Shown here: piece by piece, positions 8,602 through 15,858 of the stretch
Position numbering within the stretch: the first letter of the stretch is position 1
Layout: the number at the start of each line of letters is the position of its first letter
DNA from: Spartobacteria bacterium
GTDB lineage: Bacteria > Verrucomicrobiota > Verrucomicrobiia > Chthoniobacterales > UBA10450
Direction of reading: 5' to 3'
Assembly: GCA_003169975.1 (NCBI GenBank)
Contig: PNAA01000034.1
Coordinates: 153,929 to 217,928 of the forward strand
DNA length: 64,000 nucleotides
Translations under genes and position numbers: made by a program
The notes under the pieces: model-generated
Told to the model about the DNA's origin: nothing
Databases searched by the model: none
What the model saw: the letters and a program-made list of their open reading frames with translations, nothing else

Positions 8602-9465
8602 ATGACCCGGTCTCTGGCACTCGCTGTGCTTTTTTTGGCAACCGTCACGGCGCGGGCCCAGATCGAGGTGGATTTGAAATTCAAACGACTCCAATACATC
8701 GCCTATGAGCCGGTGATCGCGACCGTCACGATCACGAACCTGGCCGGGCGTGACATCGAGCTACGCGACGATAACGACCAGCATTGGCACGGCTTCGAAG
8801 TGACCGCCAATGAAGGCCGCACCCTCGCCCCGCTCCACCAGCGCTCGGAGCCGCCCTTGAAAATCGCGGCCGGCACTTCCGTCACCCGCAAGATCGATCT
8901 CACCCCGCTCTTTCCGATCACGGACCTCGGCGTTTATCACGCTCGCGCGAATGTTTTCTTCGCCGATTTGAACAAGTTTTTTTACGCGCGCGCCAGGGTT
9001 TTCGAGGTGACCAACGCGCGTCCGATCTGGCAGCGGACAGTGGGCGACCCGGGAGCCGACGGGGTGCGCACTTATTCGCTGATGACGAATCGTTTTCCCG
9101 ATCACACCTCGCTCTACGTGCGGGTGGAGGACAAGGCGAACAGCCTCGTCTACGCGACCTACTCGTTAGGCCGGCTCATTTCCTTCGACGAACCGCACGC
9201 CGAAGTGGATCGCAACAATCAGCTGCACGTCCTGCAATGTTCCGCGCCCCGGGTCTGGTCCTATTCCGTCATCGGCCTCGATGGACGCTTGCTGAAACAC
9301 ACCACCTACGCGCAGACGCGCAGCTCGCCCCATCTCAACCGCGCGGCTGACGGCAAGGTGGCAGTCGCGGGAGGAATGATCGATCTGCCGGTCGCGCCGG
9401 CGACCCCGGGAAAAGCGGCGCCAAAGTTATCCGACCGGCCGGCTGATCTGCCGCCGGAAGACTGA
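8602..9465 (+). CDS. Exported protein of unknown function
   Basis: 287 residues from the ATG at 8602. An in-frame extension upstream overlaps the pseudokinase gene and lacks a signal sequence, so the later start is preferred. A classic signal peptide (MTRSLALAVLFLATVTARAQ) predicts export. The mature part begins with an immunoglobulin-like beta segment (VDLKFKRLQYIAYEPVIATVTITNLAG), a pattern seen in periplasmic beta-sandwich proteins. I do not recognise a specific family. It is followed after 5 bases by the amidase gene, so it may act on or near the cell envelope. Confidence 0.7.
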   Translation: MTRSLALAVLFLATVTARAQIEVDLKFKRLQYIAYEPVIATVTITNLAGRDIELRDDNDQHWHGFEVTANEGRTLAPLHQRSEPPLKIAAGTSVTRKIDLTPLFPITDLGVYHARANVFFADLNKFFYARARVFEVTNARPIWQRTVGDPGADGVRTYSLMTNRFPDHTSLYVRVEDKANSLVYATYSLGRLISFDEPHAEVDRNNQLHVLQCSAPRVWSYSVIGLDGRLLKHTTYAQTRSSPHLNRAADGKVAVAGGMIDLPVAPATPGKAAPKLSDRPADLPPED

Positions 9466-9470
9466 TTGCG

Positions 9471-10403
9471 ATGCCGGCGAAACCATTTCGCGCGCCACAG
9501 CGCGCCCCGCTCTTCGCTCTGGTGGCGTTCGCTCTCGCGCTCCTTGCTTTCCTGCCTGCACCGGCCTCGTCAGCGAGCGGAAACTCTACCACCGTGGTGA
9601 TCGATGCCGGCCATGGCGGGTTCGACCGCGGCGGAATTCCGGGCCAGTCGGTGGCGGAAAAAAGCATGACGCTCGACGTGGCCCTGCTGTTGCGCAAAAT
9701 CCTGCGCGACGCCGGTTATCGCGTAGTCATGACGCGCGACAGCGATGTCTTCGTCACGCTCGGCGACCGGGTGCGCATTGCGAACAGCTACAGCCACGCC
9801 ATTTTCGTCTGCATCCATTTCAACTCCGCCTCGCGCGCCGGCGCGAATGGGATTGAGACCTATTATTACAGCAACCAGAGCGCCGCGCTGGCCGCGAGCA
9901 TTCACCGGCAAGTCGTCGCGGGAACGACTTCGGAAAATCGCGGCATCCGTCGGCGTGGCTACTTCGTTCTGCGCCGCACCACCGTCCCGGCCGTGCTCGT
10001 GGAGTGCGGATTCCTGACCAATCCGACCGAAGCGCGGCTCGCGCTGCAAAGCAGTTATCGCGAGCAGCTGGCCGAACGGATCGCCAACGGCGTCATGAAT
10101 AAACCAGCGCCGCGCAATCGACCGGTCGTGGCCGGTCTGATGCACGTCGTCCCACCCGTCGAGCAACCGTTTAACTCCAACGATTTTGTCCGGGCGGACC
10201 CGGAGCGGACGCGGTTATCTCATCATTCCAGCAAATCCTCGAAGAAGAGCAGCAGCCGCAAAAAATCCTCTTCCGGTTCAAAAAAGAAAAAGTCTTCCAC
10301 CAGCAGCTCGAAAAAGAAAAGCTCGAGCAGCACGAAGAAGAAGGAGAGTTCCTCCAGCACGACGAAAAAGAAAAAAAAGAAACCGGCGGAATCCGACGAA
10401 TAA
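9471..10403 (+). CDS. N-acetylmuramoyl-L-alanine amidase (Amidase_3)
   Basis: 310 residues. After an N-terminal signal/anchor (residues 12-35) comes an Amidase_3 catalytic domain with the zinc ligands and catalytic Glu visible: His in VIDAGHGG, Glu in AEKSMTLD, His in VCIHFNS and Glu in LVECGFLTN. These enzymes cleave the amide bond between N-acetylmuramic acid and the stem peptide in the periplasm. The C-terminal 75 residues are a low-complexity Lys/Ser tail. Such a cationic tail could bind the anionic wall or DNA (inference). The stop is followed after one base by the TTG start of the NAD(P)H-hydrate repair gene. Confidence 0.92.
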   Translation: MPAKPFRAPQRAPLFALVAFALALLAFLPAPASSASGNSTTVVIDAGHGGFDRGGIPGQSVAEKSMTLDVALLLRKILRDAGYRVVMTRDSDVFVTLGDRVRIANSYSHAIFVCIHFNSASRAGANGIETYYYSNQSAALAASIHRQVVAGTTSENRGIRRRGYFVLRRTTVPAVLVECGFLTNPTEARLALQSSYREQLAERIANGVMNKPAPRNRPVVAGLMHVVPPVEQPFNSNDFVRADPERTRLSHHSSKSSKKSSSRKKSSSGSKKKKSSTSSSKKKSSSSTKKKESSSSTTKKKKKKPAESDE

Positions 10404-10404
10404 A

Positions 10405-11919
10405 TTGCACTCGCCCATCATCACTCCCGCGCAGATGCGCGCGGCCGAGGAAGCGGCCTTGGCCCGCGGAATCACGGCGGAGGCGCTGATGGACCAGGCG
10501 GGCGAACGGATCGCTCGGGCGCTCACCAGGTTTTTCCCGCGTGCCGGAAAGTGCATTGTCTTCGCGGGCAAGGGACACAACGCGGGCGATGCCCTGGTCG
10601 CCGCGCGCTGGCTGGCCGAAGCGGGTTGGAGGATCGAAACGCGTCTGACCTTTTCGGAGAAGGAACTGAGTGCCCTAACGAGTGAGAAGTTGCGCGAGCT
10701 ACGCGATCAGGAATGTGGGAGGGGCCTTAGTGCCCCGATTGACGCGACCCCGGGGATCGGGGCACCAAGGCCCCTCCCACATTCCCAGACCATTATCCTC
10801 GACGGGCTGCTCGGCCTCGGCGCGCACCCGCCGCTCCGCGAGCCGATTCGGAGCGCGTGTCGCGAAATCAACTCGTTACGCGCCGAAGCCTATGTCATCG
10901 CGATCGACCTGCCGACCGGCCTGGACGGTGACTCGGGCGCGGCGGATCCGGATTGTGTCCGCGCCGATTTCACGATCACGGTCGGCGGCGCGAAGCGCGG
11001 TTTGGTCGCGGATTCCGCGATTGATTTTGTCGGCCGGCTGGAAGTGGTTCTGCTCGACGAGCTGCGGGCGGGGGACCCGGGCGGGGGCGAGGTGGCGATC
11101 CCCGAATCGCTGCGTTACCTCCTGCCGCGCCGCAAATATTCCGCTTACAAAAATCAGTTCGGCCGCATCGGCATCGTCGCCGGCTCGCGTGGCTTCACCG
11201 GCGCGGCGGTCATGTGTTCGTTAGGCGCGCTGCGCGCCGGCGCGGGTTTGGTGGAGCTCTTTGTCCCGGAAGAGATTTACGGAATCGTGGCCACGGCCGC
11301 TGCTCCCGAAGTGATGGTCAAGCCGGTCCAATCCTACGATTCACTTCTGGAAGAACCGATCGATGTTTGGGCGCTCGGCCCGGGTCTGGGCAAAGCCCGC
11401 GCTGGGGAGATTCTCGCGCTCATCCGCGACGCGAAACAACCGATGGTGGTCGACGCCGATGGTCTCAACATTCTGGCGGAGAACAGCGCGACGCTCAACG
11501 AGTTGCAGGGCGCGCGCCTGCTCACCCCCCATCCGGGCGAAATGCAGCGGCTCTTTCCGACCGCTAAAATGTCGCGCGCGGAAATCGCGACGAAGTTTTG
11601 CGCGCAGCACACTCTGACCCTGCTCCTGAAAGGCAGCCGCACGATTGTCGCCGAGGCCGGGCGGCCGCTGAGCTACAACACGACCGGCAATCCCGGGATG
11701 GCGACGGGCGGGATGGGCGACGTGCTCACCGGGGTGTGCGCGGCGCTCCTCGGCGCGAAACTGTTGCCTCACGACGCCGCCCGGGTCGGCGCCTGGCTCT
11801 GCGGGCGCGCGGCGGAGCTCGCTGTCTGCAATGGCCATGCGAGTGAAGAATCGCTCCTGCCCGGCGACGTGCTCGATCACCTCGGAGCAGCGTTTTCCGA
11901 CCTTCGCGAGTGTCGTTAG
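10405..11919 (+). CDS. nnr: Bifunctional NAD(P)H-hydrate epimerase / ADP-dependent dehydratase
   Basis: 504 residues from the TTG at 10405. This keeps the conserved ITPAQMR start of the epimerase; the later ATG at 10435 would cut it off. The N-terminal YjeF_N domain has GKGHNAGDALVAARWLA and IDLPTGLDGDSG. The C-terminal ribokinase-like domain has GPGLG, DADGLN, LTPHPGE and NPGMATGGMGDVLTG. Together they epimerise and dehydrate damaged NAD(P)HX back to NAD(P)H. An extra segment of about 25 residues between RELRDQ and QTIILDG is encoded by a 76-base palindromic element (10710-10785) inserted in frame. The TAG stop falls inside a copy of the TCGTTAGGC word. Confidence 0.93.
   Translation: MHSPIITPAQMRAAEEAALARGITAEALMDQAGERIARALTRFFPRAGKCIVFAGKGHNAGDALVAARWLAEAGWRIETRLTFSEKELSALTSEKLRELRDQECGRGLSAPIDATPGIGAPRPLPHSQTIILDGLLGLGAHPPLREPIRSACREINSLRAEAYVIAIDLPTGLDGDSGAADPDCVRADFTITVGGAKRGLVADSAIDFVGRLEVVLLDELRAGDPGGGEVAIPESLRYLLPRRKYSAYKNQFGRIGIVAGSRGFTGAAVMCSLGALRAGAGLVELFVPEEIYGIVATAAAPEVMVKPVQSYDSLLEEPIDVWALGPGLGKARAGEILALIRDAKQPMVVDADGLNILAENSATLNELQGARLLTPHPGEMQRLFPTAKMSRAEIATKFCAQHTLTLLLKGSRTIVAEAGRPLSYNTTGNPGMATGGMGDVLTGVCAALLGAKLLPHDAARVGAWLCGRAAELAVCNGHASEESLLPGDVLDHLGAAFSDLRECR
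10710..10785. repeat. 76-base palindromic element inserted in frame in nnr
   Basis: Two 30-base arms (10710-10739 and 10756-10785) are reverse complements with one mismatch and flank a 16-base loop. The left arm starts GGAATGTGGGAGGGGCC and the right arm ends GGCCCCTCCCACATTCC. The element has no stop in the nnr frame, so the protein continues through it. A long GC-rich stem like this resembles a REP/palindromic-element unit rather than native coding sequence. Confidence 0.85.
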
Positions 11920-11935
11920 GCTGCTGTCGGGCTGC

Positions 11936-12712
11936 ATGAAAAACATCATCGTGGTCGGCTACCCAAAAAGTGGATGCACCTGGGCAACACGGTTGGTGGC
12001 GGAGCTGGTGGGGTGTCCGGTGGCCGGCTTTTGGCGCCTGGAGAAAAAAGAAATTGCGATCGAGGGCGAAAATCGGGTTTCAGATTTTCGTTGCTACAAA
12101 TCGCATCATCAGCTCGCGGAGTTGCTGCTTCCCGCGGACGAGATCAAAAAGAATGTGATCTATGTCCTGCGGGATCCGCGCGACATCGCGATCTCCGGAG
12201 CGCATCATTTTACCTTCCGTCCTTATCCCAGGCTGGCCCGCCTTTTCCATGGGGCCCGGCGGCTGAAAAAAATCTATCAGCGCGCGCTCTACCCGCTGGT
12301 GGCCAACCAGGACTATCGGCTGGGAAGAATGACGACCGCATTGCTCGAGGGCTGCGCCGAGGTCCACAACTGGTGTCGGGTTTCGTGGCAGGAACATTGG
12401 CAACCGTATCAGGAAGCAGGTGTCCCGATCGTCCGTTACGAAGACCTGCTCGCGAATCCAAGGGAAGAAGCGCGCCGTATCCTGCATCACCTCGGAATCG
12501 AACGAACGAGAGAAGAAATCGCAACCGCGGTCCACAATCAATCATTCGAGCGCAAGAAAGAAACGCTGCTGCAAAGCGGCGAAACGGGCCGGGCGAAATT
12601 TCTCCGGGTGGGAAAGAGCGGGCAGTGGCGCGAAAAACTTCCGGCCGATTTGCAGCGGCGCTTCAGCGAAGCACTTCGCGCTGAGTTGGCCGCGTGGCAT
12701 TACCCGGCCTAG
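11936..12712 (+). CDS. Sulfotransferase
   Basis: 258 residues from the ATG at 11936, which places the P-loop-like motif right at the N-terminus (NIIVVGYPKSGCTW). That is the 5-prime phosphosulfate-binding loop of PAPS-dependent sulfotransferases. The 3-prime phosphate motif is also visible (VIYVLRDPRDIAIS), as is the family segment RYEDLLANPREEARRIL. The enzyme would transfer sulfate from PAPS to a hydroxyl or amine on a carbohydrate, lipid or peptide; the acceptor is not evident. It follows nnr by 16 bases, probably as the last gene of the co-directional run. Confidence 0.88.
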   Translation: MKNIIVVGYPKSGCTWATRLVAELVGCPVAGFWRLEKKEIAIEGENRVSDFRCYKSHHQLAELLLPADEIKKNVIYVLRDPRDIAISGAHHFTFRPYPRLARLFHGARRLKKIYQRALYPLVANQDYRLGRMTTALLEGCAEVHNWCRVSWQEHWQPYQEAGVPIVRYEDLLANPREEARRILHHLGIERTREEIATAVHNQSFERKKETLLQSGETGRAKFLRVGKSGQWREKLPADLQRRFSEALRAELAAWHYPA

Positions 12713-12742
12713 CGCCGGCAGGCGGAGCGCCCGCCCTATAAC

Positions 12743-14800
12743 TCATTTCGGAGGCGGCGCGTTTTGTCCGACAAGCTTCTGGAAGCGTGGATCTTTGCGC
12801 AGCGCATCCCATTCCCAGCGATACTTCAGGTCGTTCAGCGTGATGCTGTAGTCGACGCTGTCGACGGCGCCGGGCGTTTTCAAGAGGCGCTCGATCAACG
12901 GAATCGCCTGATCATTTTCGCCCGCCTGCGCATAGATCAACGCCAGGTAGCAAAGCATGATCGCGCCGTCGACCGCGTCTTTCGATTCCGGCTTCAATTC
13001 CACCGCGTGGCGGCCCTCGCGAATCGCGTCCTCGCGGCGGCCCATGAAAGCGTTGACCAGCCCCAGATTGGCGTGACGCTCGGCCACATCGGGCGCTTCG
13101 GAAACGGCCGCGGAAAATGCCTGGCGCGCCGGTTCGAGAATCCTCGTCGCGCCCGCCCGGTCGCCCTGGGCCAGAGCGATGGAACCACGGAGGAAACTGA
13201 TCGGCGTCGCGCCGCCATTCACGTAGGAGACTTCGGTCAACGGAGTGGCATCGAGGACCTTGCTCGCCTCATTGAATTGGCGCGCGAGCATGGCGCCTTC
13301 CCAGCGGCAGCAGGTCACGATGCCGTCCGGGTCGACGCCGGCCGGAACGCTCGCGAGGCGTTTGGTGAGCGCGGTGGTGTCGCCTTTCCACCAGAAATCA
13401 ATGTAGGCCGCCTGGATGATCGCGACGATGGAATCGGGCGCGATCCGTTGCAGGCGTTCGCCGGCGAGCGCCGCCGGCGGCCAGCGGCGCAGGGCCGTAT
13501 TGGTGAAGATAATGTTGCGGACGATGTTGGGATTTTGCGGGTCCAGTTTCCCAGCCCGTTCGTAGAGGGCGAGGGATTCCTCCCAGCGTCCCTGCCGGCG
13601 CCGGATGGCGGCCACGAGGGCGCCGATGTTGCTGTCGTTAGGCGAAAAATTCTGGGCGGTGGCAAATTCGCGCAAGGCCCGCTCGTAATCGTCGTCGAAC
13701 CAATAGGCGCACTGGCCGAGGGCGAAATGCGCTTCCCCCAAACCCGGCTGCAAACGCAGCGCGGTCTCCGCTTCGCTCCGCGCCCTTGTTTTCCAGGAAT
13801 CGAGCGGTTCGTGGAAATGAAAGATCTCCGCGCAGGTGGAAGCGAGCCGGGCGTGGGCGAGAGCGAAGTTCGGATCGAGTTCGATCGCCTGCTGGTAGAG
13901 TTGTTCGGCCCGGCGATAATCCTGGAGCAGCGTGTCGGGTCCCTGCTCGTAGGGGAGCGCGCGCAGGTAGAGGTCGTAGGCATCGGCGTTCTGGGTTGGC
14001 TTCTTCGCCACCCGCGCTTGCTCGTCCGGGGTCAGCTGCGCGCTCAAGGCGTCCGCGATTTCCTTCGCCAGCTCGCCTTCCAAGCCTAACGAATCGGCGA
14101 GGGTGCGATCGTAGCGCTGCGCCCAAACGTGGCGATCGCTGAAGGCGTCGATCAACTGCACATTGACCGCGACCCGATCCTTGGCCCGCCGCACGCTCCC
14201 TTCGAGAATGTTCGCCACGCCTAACGACTTGCCAATGTCCTTCACGTCGCGCGTGCCGACGTCGCGATACTTCATCACGCTGGTCCGGCTGATCACGGTG
14301 AGCGCCTTGATTTTCGCCAGGTTGGTCAGCAGATCGTCCTGGATGCCGTCGGCGAAAAACGCGTTCTCCTTCTCCGCGCTGTAATTTTCGAAGGGCAAAA
14401 CGGCGATGCTCTTCTCCGGAATGCCGGCGTCGCGCTGCACCCGGTGGGAGGGCGAGAAGCGGAGAAAAAGGAGAAACGAGATCGCCACCGTGAGGATGCC
14501 GATGATGACGAAATCGAGTTTGCGACCGGTCTGCCACCGGATCGATTTTTCCAGGGGGATATCGTCGGTTTTCACGATCCCTTCCGGCGTCAGCTCGAAA
14601 GCCCAGGCGAGCACGAGCGCGACCGGAAAACCGAGCATGAGGACGACAATGATCGAACGAATGACCCAGTTCGGAATCTCGAAAAAGGGAAAGACCTGGG
14701 TCGCGACCTGGATGAGCAGCCAGGACGACATCGTGTAGATGACGCCGGCGCGATAGACATTGCGCCGCTGCAGCTCGGCAAAGAATTTTTTGGGATCCAC
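12743..14800 (-). CDS. Membrane TolB-like/TPR protein, paralogue 1
   Basis: 685 residues from the GTG at 14800, chosen because the next residues VDPKKFFAELQRRN align with the ATG starts MNPKHFFAELKRRN of the paralogue at 39.7 kb. The N-terminal module has two membrane helices (WLLIQVATQVFPFF and the helix before AWAFELTPEGI), and a further helix follows. A TolB/FlgO-like domain starts at EKSIAVLPFENYS, and TPR repeats run to the end. The C-terminal DALRKDPRFQKLV is a family hallmark. In known proteins this TolB-like domain is a non-enzymatic fold attached to regulatory heads. I infer a membrane signalling or scaffold role. Confidence 0.8.
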   Translation of the reverse strand: MDPKKFFAELQRRNVYRAGVIYTMSSWLLIQVATQVFPFFEIPNWVIRSIIVVLMLGFPVALVLAWAFELTPEGIVKTDDIPLEKSIRWQTGRKLDFVIIGILTVAISFLLFLRFSPSHRVQRDAGIPEKSIAVLPFENYSAEKENAFFADGIQDDLLTNLAKIKALTVISRTSVMKYRDVGTRDVKDIGKSLGVANILEGSVRRAKDRVAVNVQLIDAFSDRHVWAQRYDRTLADSLGLEGELAKEIADALSAQLTPDEQARVAKKPTQNADAYDLYLRALPYEQGPDTLLQDYRRAEQLYQQAIELDPNFALAHARLASTCAEIFHFHEPLDSWKTRARSEAETALRLQPGLGEAHFALGQCAYWFDDDYERALREFATAQNFSPNDSNIGALVAAIRRRQGRWEESLALYERAGKLDPQNPNIVRNIIFTNTALRRWPPAALAGERLQRIAPDSIVAIIQAAYIDFWWKGDTTALTKRLASVPAGVDPDGIVTCCRWEGAMLARQFNEASKVLDATPLTEVSYVNGGATPISFLRGSIALAQGDRAGATRILEPARQAFSAAVSEAPDVAERHANLGLVNAFMGRREDAIREGRHAVELKPESKDAVDGAIMLCYLALIYAQAGENDQAIPLIERLLKTPGAVDSVDYSITLNDLKYRWEWDALRKDPRFQKLVGQNAPPPK

Positions 14801-14876
14801 GGTTAAGAGGGCGTTCGTTCGCAAAAGAGCGTCATTTGCTTTGGCTGTCGAGGCAATTTCAGGTTTGACCATATTG

Positions 14877-14893
14877 CCATATCAGCGATATGG
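14877..14893. promoter_or_regulatory. Palindrome overlapping the antitoxin start codon
   Basis: CCATATC-AGC-GATATGG is a perfect 7-base inverted repeat whose right half contains the ATG (14890) of the ribbon-helix-helix gene. VapB-type antitoxins usually repress their own operon by binding such palindromes. No Shine-Dalgarno is present, so a leaderless transcript is possible. Confidence 0.55.
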
Positions 14894-15138
14894 TAAGCCA
14901 TCTGAAAACCACCCTGAACATTGATGAGACGGTGATGGCCCAGTTGCGCCGGGAAGCGGCGCGGCAAAATCGGACCATGTCCGAATTGGTGGAGGCGGCG
15001 CTGCGGCTCCTCTTCCACCGCGGCAAGCAGCCGCAAAAAAAGAAGCTGGCTCCGTTGCCGCGCTTTCACGGGGGGAAGCCCCTGGTGGACATCGCCGACC
15101 GGAACGCGCTCTACGATGCGATGGAAGGGCTTCGCTGA
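14890..15138 (+). CDS. Ribbon-helix-helix antitoxin, VapB-like
   Basis: 82 residues. The N-terminal 45 residues fit a ribbon-helix-helix DNA-binding fold: a short strand (LKTTLNID), then two helices (ETVMAQLRREAARQN and TMSELVEAALRLLF). The basic C-terminal tail would wrap the toxin. It lies directly before the PIN-domain gene, with its TGA followed at once by the next ATG, the usual antitoxin-first order. It probably represses its own promoter through the palindrome that overlaps its start. Confidence 0.85.
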   Translation: MVSHLKTTLNIDETVMAQLRREAARQNRTMSELVEAALRLLFHRGKQPQKKKLAPLPRFHGGKPLVDIADRNALYDAMEGLR

Positions 15139-15573
15139 ATGTTCCTGGTCGATACGAACGTGCTTGTTTATGTCGTCAACCGGGACTCGGAGTTTCACGA
15201 ACCGTGCCGGCGCACCATCGAGGAGTGTCGCGCGCGCCCCTCGCCGTGGTATCTCTCGTGGCCGATTTGTTATGAGTTCCTGCGCGTTTGCACCCACCCC
15301 AACATTCTCCCGAATCCGTGGTCGATCGGCGCCGCGTGGCAATTTCTCCAGACGTTGCTCGATTCGCCGAGCGCCGGGGTGCTTCTGCCCACCGCGCAGC
15401 ATGCCGCTCTGTTAAGTGAAATCATCGCCGAAGCCCCCCAACTGCGGGGCAACATTTTGCACGATGTCCACACCGCCACCCTCATGCGCGAACATGGGAT
15501 CAAAGAAATCTACACGCGGGACATGGACTTCCACCGCTTCCCCTTTGTCACCGTGCTAGATCCTGCGGCCTGA
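15139..15573 (+). CDS. vapC: PIN-domain toxin, VapC-like
   Basis: 144 residues, typical VapC length. The acidic residues of the PIN RNase site are visible: Asp in FLVDTNVLVY, Glu in CYEFLRV, Asp in ILHDVHTATL and Asp in YTRDMDFHRF. VapC toxins are Mg-dependent endoribonucleases, often cutting tRNA or rRNA, held inactive by the cognate antitoxin. The gene pair lies in a 5.6-kb segment without any GCCTAACGA word, which fits a mobile origin. Confidence 0.88.
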   Translation: MFLVDTNVLVYVVNRDSEFHEPCRRTIEECRARPSPWYLSWPICYEFLRVCTHPNILPNPWSIGAAWQFLQTLLDSPSAGVLLPTAQHAALLSEIIAEAPQLRGNILHDVHTATLMREHGIKEIYTRDMDFHRFPFVTVLDPAA

Positions 15574-15725
15574 TTCATTGCCCGGCGCGGCAGGTCCCCG
15601 GGGCTGCCGTTCTCGTCGTCGTCCTCGTGCGGGCGGAGCGATCTGCTCGGTCGGCATCGCGAGGAGAGCGTCCGCGGACTCGACGACGATAACGGGCGCG
15701 CTCAGCGCGCCAGTAGGTCGGTCGT

Positions 15726-15802
15726 CTATTGCTTCGGTCTGAGATCCGCGACCATTCCCTCGAAGGAAGCGCCGATCGCCGCGGAGAGAATCCCAGCAGG
15801 TG
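15726..15802 (-). pseudogene. C-terminal fossil of a TolB-like/TPR paralogue
   Basis: Reading the minus strand, CWDSLRGDRRF is followed after a one-base shift by FEGMVADLRPKQ and a stop. This matches the C-terminal hallmark of the family, seen nearly unchanged at 18.84 kb as CWDSLRGDPRFEKMVASLKPK. Nothing upstream continues the protein, so it is a short relic between the VapC gene and the TonB receptor. Confidence 0.6.
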
Positions 15803-15858
15803 TGGAAAGGCACCGGTGTCGAAGGTCAGGTCACCGGCCTCCATCGCGCCCCAAAAAC

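Noticed and set aside
12764..14089. A 441-codon plus-strand open frame
   Set aside because: Antisense to a TolB-like/TPR gene; long shadow frames are expected at this GC content, and the translation has no domain.
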